DNA from: Planctomycetota bacterium
Lineage (GTDB): Bacteria; Planctomycetota; JAJSAM01
Direction: 5' to 3'
Length of the DNA stretch: 37,069 nucleotides
Assembly: GCA_024274785.1 (NCBI GenBank)
Contig: JAJSAM010000055.1
Span: 1-37,069, forward strand
In this document: positions 32,580 through 37,069 of the stretch, in pieces
Layout of the letters: each line of letters opens with the position of its first letter
Position numbering within the stretch: the first letter of the stretch is position 1
The notes under the pieces: generated by a model
Told to the model about the DNA's origin: nothing
What the model saw: only the letters and a program-made list of their open reading frames with translations
The model's database searches: none
Translations under genes and position numbers: made by a program

Positions 32580-33809
32580 ATGTCGGTGTTCGTTGACCCG
32601 AGGATCGTCCCGGATCCTCCATTCCGGGGGACAGTGCGTGCCCCAGCCGCGGACCAGCAAGAGGTGGCCGGGCTGGTCGAGGCGATCAGCGAAGGTCGGC
32701 TCTACGATGTCGAGCGCTGGATCCAGGGCGGAACTCCGCTGCAGTTCATCTATCCCGAGGACCGGCGGAAGTGCCCCAAGAGTCCCATGCAGGCAGCGAT
32801 CCGAACGGGCCAGCATGATGTGGTGCTCCTCCTCCTCTGCAACGGCTACCGCCCGGACCTCGAACGCCGTTCCCCATACAGCGAAGCCCTCCGTCGGCGA
32901 GAACACGGGATTGTCAGGCTCCTCTTCGCCTGGAACGTGGACGCGACAACCGCCGAGACTCACGAAGTGGCGTCCTGCTATGACAAGGCTCTCGTCGAGG
33001 AATTCTGGCGACGCGGTCTCGACTTCGGCTGCGATCACGAGCTTGCGGGTGCGCTCGCATACGCCACGAGCAACCGGCATCTTTACGGGTTCATGAAGCG
33101 GAACTGTCAGCGGGACCTGGTCCTTCAGCGGGAGTTGGATCGCGGACTGTGCATGGCCGTCGACGAGGAGAACGAGAAGGCCGTGAACCTCTGCGTCTGG
33201 GCCGGCGCGGATCCGTGGGCTCCGATCGACGACTGGCACCACGACGAGGAGGACACGGAACTCTGGCAGAGCGCCATCGAGAGGGCGGTGAGTTGGGGCC
33301 GCACTCACCTGCTCAAGCCCCTGAAGCTCGGCACGAGAGACGGCGACATCCAGAGCTTGTATGAGCACGTCTGGGACGCGGACGCCTACGCGGCGCTGGC
33401 CGAAGTCGAGCCGACGGAAGACCACAATCCGCTGATCCGGGGAGCCCTCTCTCGCCTCGGGATGGGCCATCCCTTCGAGTCCAGGAGTGAGCGGCTCCTG
33501 AAGCGGATGTTCACATCCGGAGGGAGGTTGACCGAGCTCGACGGCTACGTATGCCGCCGGCTCCAGCGCTACTTGCTGGGCGTGAGTGAATGGCAGGCGC
33601 GCGACATCGTGCGCCTATTGAAAGACCCCGAGAACGTCGATGAGGGGGTGTTCCTCCAGATCATCCACTCTCCGAGCCTCGTGGACAGGCATCGAGAGTT
33701 CGGGATCTCCGTCGGCAGCTTGGACAAACTCGCCGATCTCCCGACGACCTCGAAGGGCGTAATCGCTGCCATGCGACGCCAGGAGAAGGCCAGAAGGCGG
33801 CGGCGTTGA
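32580..33809 (+). CDS. Ankyrin-repeat-like protein, unknown function
   Basis: A 409-residue protein, mostly helical. The segment at about 55-125 shows ankyrin-type units (SPMQAAIRTGQHDVVLLLLCNGY and a following LRRREHGIVRLLFAWNVD). The rest is not assigned. No signal peptide or membrane helix is present. The C-terminus is basic (KARRRRR). The start MSVFVD is chosen for its GGAGGAGG just upstream. Ankyrin proteins of this kind act as interaction modules. In the island context they may be effectors or antitoxin-like, but nothing here proves that. Confidence 0.75.
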   Translation: MSVFVDPRIVPDPPFRGTVRAPAADQQEVAGLVEAISEGRLYDVERWIQGGTPLQFIYPEDRRKCPKSPMQAAIRTGQHDVVLLLLCNGYRPDLERRSPYSEALRRREHGIVRLLFAWNVDATTAETHEVASCYDKALVEEFWRRGLDFGCDHELAGALAYATSNRHLYGFMKRNCQRDLVLQRELDRGLCMAVDEENEKAVNLCVWAGADPWAPIDDWHHDEEDTELWQSAIERAVSWGRTHLLKPLKLGTRDGDIQSLYEHVWDADAYAALAEVEPTEDHNPLIRGALSRLGMGHPFESRSERLLKRMFTSGGRLTELDGYVCRRLQRYLLGVSEWQARDIVRLLKDPENVDEGVFLQIIHSPSLVDRHREFGISVGSLDKLADLPTTSKGVIAAMRRQEKARRRRR

Positions 33810-33833
33810 TCGCGCCCGCCGAATGCGCGGAGT

Positions 33834-34391
33834 TCAGTAGCGGAAGACTGCGGAAAGCTGCTTGAGGCGGCCCCTCAGGCCCCTCAGCTTCTCGGAGGAA
33901 CCCTCCCGCCTCATCACGGTGCGGAGCGCGATGAGAAACTCACGAGAGGTCTCCTCGTCGATGCCGTGAATGCGACGGGGGGCAGTGGGGTCCAGGACAT
34001 CGCAGACGAACCGCCGGAACTCCTGGTCGGTCATCCAGCCCTTGAGGTCGTTCACGATGCGTGAACAGAGGTCCGCACGCTCACTTCGATTCGGGATGGA
34101 GTGGTCGAAGCTCGCATAGTCGCCGCGTTTGAATTCGCTCTGGTCCACCTCGAGAAGGACCTCGCTGAAGGCGCAGACGTAGCCAGCCTCTTCCTCGGGG
34201 TAGAGGTCTCGACATCGCTCAATCGCCTCGGCGATGGCAGTCTCAGCCTCCGCGACACGGATTGGGACCCTTCGGGCCGATGCCGCCGTGTTCGAGGCCT
34301 GAGTGACGAGCGCGGAACACGTCGCGCACCGCTGGGCAACCGGAGAGAGAGGACCCGGACGTCCGCATAGATGACAGACTCTGTCCTGCAT
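33834..34391 (-). CDS. Zinc-ribbon protein of unknown function, partner of Ntn hydrolase
   Basis: A 185-residue protein with an N-terminal zinc ribbon (C6, C9 and C22, C25: CHLCGRP and CATC). A long helical, acidic region follows (AEAETAIAEAIERCRDLYPEEE) and then a mixed domain ending in basic helices (KLRGLRGRLKQL). It has no known catalytic motif. The start is chosen at MQDRVC, preceded by GGAGGA. It lies 49 bases downstream of the proteasome-like gene on the same strand, so the two probably form an operon. The ribbon may bind nucleic acid or present substrates to the protease. That is a guess. Confidence 0.65.
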   Translation of the reverse strand: MQDRVCHLCGRPGPLSPVAQRCATCSALVTQASNTAASARRVPIRVAEAETAIAEAIERCRDLYPEEEAGYVCAFSEVLLEVDQSEFKRGDYASFDHSIPNRSERADLCSRIVNDLKGWMTDQEFRRFVCDVLDPTAPRRIHGIDEETSREFLIALRTVMRREGSSEKLRGLRGRLKQLSAVFRY

Positions 34392-34440
34392 TCCTCCTCC
34401 TACGCCACCGAACGGGAGGCGCTGGTCTGCTTCCGCCCAC

Positions 34441-35286
34441 TCAGTATGTGAACATGTTCCCTTGCGTCGGGGAACGACGGAAGTTGTGCTCGTCGATCCG
34501 GCAGAGCGCGAGGCGTCTACCACTCGCGCGATCGACCTGAAACCAGCGCGCGTCGCTCGGATCCCACTCCATGCTGACCGCGTGAACGAGAGGCTCCGGG
34601 CCGGCTCGATAGGACTCAGAGTCATACCCATTCAGCCAGAACCTCGTGCCGTCGCAGGTTGCGAATTGAGGAAGCCCCCCGACCAGGGCAGTTCTCCCTC
34701 GGTCCCCTTGAAGGGCCTGCACGAACTCGTGCTGAAACAGGGCAATGCGGGTCTCAGTCGGCTGCGCTGTTGCTGCAAGCGCTCCAGACAGTCTTGCCTC
34801 GAGGTCGGTCGCGAGATCCGCGTCATCGTGGATGCTGCCCAACAGCTTGACCTCACCAGGGAGCAACCTCTGAAGGCGGAGGGGATGCTGGCTGGACCAT
34901 GTGAATACGTCAGCGGTTGCGGCTGGATTGGCGATGCCAATCGACAACCAGACACTGCCCGGTCTCCTGCGAGTTCGGCACAAGTATGCGAGCAGCCTCG
35001 CAAGGAACGACAGCACGACAAAGGGATGGTAGCGTCCGCGGGCGAAGCTCCGCATGACCGATCCGCTTCTGAACATCGCTTCGCACTGCGCAACGAGAGG
35101 CTTTGCTGCAAGCAGGTCACCGCAGACGCCAAGCGTGACGTGCTCGTCAACCGCGTACAGCTTCTGGAGTTCATCCTCGTAGACGTAGGTAGTGCCCTGA
35201 GGGCCACCCCATCGCCACGAGATGCAGGTGTCGGCAGCGAGGAATGCCATGCCATCGGAAGCCAGGGCGGCGACTAGGCAGGTCAT
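34441..35286 (-). CDS. Proteasome/HslV-type Ntn hydrolase (threonine protease-like)
   Basis: Starting at MTCLVAALASDGMAFLAADT, the 281-residue product has the layout of a proteasome beta or HslV subunit. If Met1 is removed, Thr2 becomes the N-terminal nucleophile. AAD at 17-19 supplies the Asp17 equivalent and K42 (LQKLYAVDEHVTLGVCGD) the Lys33 equivalent, with the Gly-rich strand after it. A later SIGIANP strand and LLGSIHDDADLATDLEARL also fit the fold. The C-terminal ~100 residues have no counterpart in HslV. GGAGAT precedes the ATG, supporting this start. No HslU or Mpa-like ATPase is nearby. The call is from motif recognition; an Ntn protein with another function is possible. Confidence 0.6.
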   Translation of the reverse strand: MTCLVAALASDGMAFLAADTCISWRWGGPQGTTYVYEDELQKLYAVDEHVTLGVCGDLLAAKPLVAQCEAMFRSGSVMRSFARGRYHPFVVLSFLARLLAYLCRTRRRPGSVWLSIGIANPAATADVFTWSSQHPLRLQRLLPGEVKLLGSIHDDADLATDLEARLSGALAATAQPTETRIALFQHEFVQALQGDRGRTALVGGLPQFATCDGTRFWLNGYDSESYRAGPEPLVHAVSMEWDPSDARWFQVDRASGRRLALCRIDEHNFRRSPTQGNMFTY

Positions 35287-35413
35287 AGACGTATCTCCAA
35301 GAAGGGCTTCAGCTACAGACGGAGACGATACCATCACATCTGACGGTGGGCGATGGCAGGACAACGGCCAGGTTCGAGAGAGAGACAGGCGATCGACAGC
35401 AGATGAAGCCAAC

Positions 35414-35833
35414 CTATTCAGTCGGATCGAACCCGAGCATCTCACGCTGCCCTGACCAGAGGATCGGAAGCCGTCCTGTGAGCCGGTTCAGGGAGAGCCC
35501 GCTCGGCTCATTCCCCCGGAGGATGGCCTGGATGATGTCGGGGGCGAGGAGGGTCAGGCGGAGGGTGCGACTGACGTAGGCCCGGTCCACGTCGAGGGCG
35601 CGGGCGAGCGCGGCGATCGACGGGTGCTGCCCACTATCCAGCAGATCCTGCCACACATGTGCCCGGGCGAGGGCGATGATGAGCGGCTCCTGCGCTCGGG
35701 GCTTCGTTGCTCTCCCTGCGGGCAACCCTTCCGGGACGATGATCTCCGTGCGCCCTCCCCTTCTCTTCAGCTGCATCGGAATGCGGATCACAAGGCTCTC
35801 ACCTTCGCGTTCTAAAGTCGGCCGTATGCTCAT
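35414..35833 (-). CDS. Small HTH protein linked to serine recombinase
   Basis: A 139-residue basic protein. An N-terminal strand-rich region (ESLVIRIPMQLKRRGGRTEIIVP) precedes a helix-turn-helix, HPSIAALARALDVDRAYVSRTLRLTLLAP, of the KorB/ParB-like spaced type, and then a short tail. Small HTH genes of this form often follow large serine recombinases in mobile elements, where they may regulate or assist recombination. It starts two bases after the recombinase stop, indicating an operon. The GGAGG upstream is rather distant. Confidence 0.75.
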   Translation of the reverse strand: MSIRPTLEREGESLVIRIPMQLKRRGGRTEIIVPEGLPAGRATKPRAQEPLIIALARAHVWQDLLDSGQHPSIAALARALDVDRAYVSRTLRLTLLAPDIIQAILRGNEPSGLSLNRLTGRLPILWSGQREMLGFDPTE

Positions 35834-35835
35834 CG

Positions 35836-36880
35836 TTACGTCGCCTCCTGGTGAGTGCCGCCGATTTCCGCCACCAGAGACCGAAGGCCGTCGGTCCGCA
35901 GTCGGACGTCGAGGCGGTCGGGGTGGACCTCGACGCGCTGGACGAGGAGTTGAACGATTCGCGTCTGCTCGGTGGGGAAGAGCTCGTCCCACACCGGGTC
36001 GAGACGTTCCAAAGCGTCGATCACGTCCCGCTCGGTGAGGATGTCGCCCTCGAGGCAGCGCCGCGCCTCGCCGGCCACCGCAAGCCGCCGCTTCGTGTCG
36101 TCGATCTCGTCCCCCGTCTTCCGAAGATCCTCGGCGATCGCGGTCCCGTTGCTGCCCTTCGACTCGAGGAGTTGCGCTGCGGTGGCCTTCTGGACCTCGA
36201 TCTTCTCTCGGAGGTCTGCCTCCTCCAACCTGAGGTGTTCGATCTCCTGGGTCTCGCGCGCCCTTGCCTCCCGGAAGGTCCGGGCGACGAGCTCGGGCGA
36301 ACGAAACACGCCACGGAGCTGGCCGACCACCGCCTCCTCGATCTCGCCGGCAGGGACGGTGCGTACCGGGCACTTCGCGTAGCCGTTCTTCGATGCGTGC
36401 GAGCAAAGGTAGTAGCGGTAGGTCTTGCCGTTCTTCCGGGTGAAGGTCGGCCCCATCGCGCCACTGCAGTGTCCGCATCGGATGATCCCCTTGAGCAGCG
36501 CGGGCGTCTTTGCCCGGGTCCGGCTGGCTCGGACGGCGGGACTCACGGCGAGGATCTTATGCACGTCGTCCCAGAGAGCCCGCGGCACGATGGAGTCGTG
36601 CTCGGCGGCATAGATCTCCCCCTTGTACGCGACCTCGCCGAGGTAGGTCCGCTGGTTGAGCAGGCGGTAGATGTGGCCCTTGTTCCAGGGGTGCCCGCCG
36701 GTGACGGTTCCCTTCCGCGTGGTCCAGGACTTGGTCCGGTGACCCTCCCGGTTGAGCTCATCGGCGAGCTTCAGACCGGAGCCGATCTGCGTGAAGCGCC
36801 GGAAGATGCGGCGGACCAGCTCCGCCTCTCCGGGGTTCACGGCGAGCTTCCCGGTCGCCGGGTCCAGGTCGTAGCCGAGG
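35836..36880 (-). pseudogene. Large serine recombinase, 5'-truncated (catalytic domain missing)
   Basis: The frame has the Recombinase domain from GYDLDPATGKLAVNPGEAELV through RRIFRRFTQIG and the RTYLGEVAYKGE segment. A zinc ribbon follows (CGHCSGAMGP and YLCSHASKNGYAKCP), then a long coiled coil (EARARETQEIEHLRLEEADL) and the C-terminal end. The N-terminal resolvase domain with the catalytic serine is absent. Upstream of GYD the reading frame continues but its residues no longer fit the family, and opposite-strand transposase sequence takes over. The gene should be inactive. It marks the element that probably carried this island. Confidence 0.85.
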
Positions 36881-36893
36881 ATCAGCACCTGGC

Positions 36894-37069
36894 AGCACGG
36901 CGGCGGCTTCTCGGTCTTCGGGAGGCACCTGATCTTAAACGAAGAGCCGGCCCGGCTGCTGCACATGGCTCGCTACGCGGTGCGCCCACCGGTGGCCGCC
37001 GATCGCATCCACGAAACCGACGATGGCCGGATCCTGCTCGACATCCCGCCCGATCCGAAGACCGGGGAC
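36894..37069 (+). pseudogene. IS91/IS801-like transposase fragment, cut at both ends
   Basis: The forward frame reads HGGGFSVFGRHLILNEEPAR and then LARY-like ARYAVRPPVAADRI, followed by DDGRILLDIPPDPKTG. This resembles the C-terminal half of Y2/IS91-type transposases (HGGGFSV..., RY-ARPP-A--RI, DGR). The N-terminal catalytic half is missing, replaced by recombinase sequence within about 15 bases, and the window ends before the C-terminus. It is evidence of a junction between two mobile elements in opposite orientation. Confidence 0.65.

Noticed and set aside
35414..36478. 354-codon reading of the HTH gene frame
   Set aside because: Only the last 139 codons look coding; the upstream part is an out-of-frame shadow of the recombinase.

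Overview
The window is a GC-rich stretch of a Gram-negative bacterial chromosome. Three signs point to a diderm: a PEP-CTERM-type sorting tail, a proteobacterial-style ISC operon and envelope proteins with signal peptides. The phylum cannot be fixed from the sequence alone. A bamA-type ring hydrolase with matching dehydrogenases and beta-oxidation genes suggests a lineage able to degrade aromatics, or an alicyclic acid, through the benzoyl-CoA central pathway, and so probably anaerobic or facultative growth.

Bases 1-11.4 kb are the catabolic region. It holds bamA (ring-opening hydrolase), an MDR oxidoreductase, an enoyl-CoA hydratase, a had-like 6-hydroxycyclohexene-carbonyl-CoA dehydrogenase, an SDR, a hotdog thioesterase with a zinc-ribbon partner, a 3-hydroxyacyl-CoA dehydrogenase and a thiolase. 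Together they could carry a dienoyl-CoA through hydration, oxidation, hydrolytic ring opening to 3-hydroxypimeloyl-CoA, oxidation and thiolysis. Benzoyl-CoA reductase genes are not in the window. A perfect 20-bp palindrome lies before had and a near copy lies before the thiolase, suggesting one regulon. An antisense pair (YCF48-like propeller and [2Fe-2S] protein) and a lone PEP-CTERM protein interrupt the set.

Bases 11.5-15 kb hold thiI, an unknown membrane protein and a histone-deacetylase-fold enzyme. Bases 14.9-20.3 kb are an iron-sulfur assembly locus: a divergent A-type carrier gene, then iscS-iscU-hscB-hscA-fdx-iscX, ending in a hairpin terminator. An Fe-S-type PD-(D/E)XK nuclease follows.

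Bases 21.5-28.6 kb hold a leftward series (coiled-coil envelope protein, an amber-interrupted RtcA-like gene, tail-anchored Ser/Thr kinase, S9 peptidase, methyltransferase) and a divergent pair of membrane proteins. Next come gltX and the genes for tRNA-Gln(CUG) and tRNA-Glu(CUC).

Downstream of the tRNAs the content changes to that of a genomic island: an HNH nuclease, an amber-interrupted PD-(D/E)XK-like gene, an ankyrin-like protein, a proteasome-type Ntn hydrolase paired with a zinc-ribbon protein, a small HTH protein and a 5'-truncated large serine recombinase abutting a truncated IS91-like transposase at the right edge. The Ntn-hydrolase pair is the best candidate for something undescribed. 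Other notable signals are an approximately 81-bp dispersed repeat (three copies), a 174-bp MITE-like inverted-repeat element after the thiolase, and the two genes broken by a single in-frame TAG.
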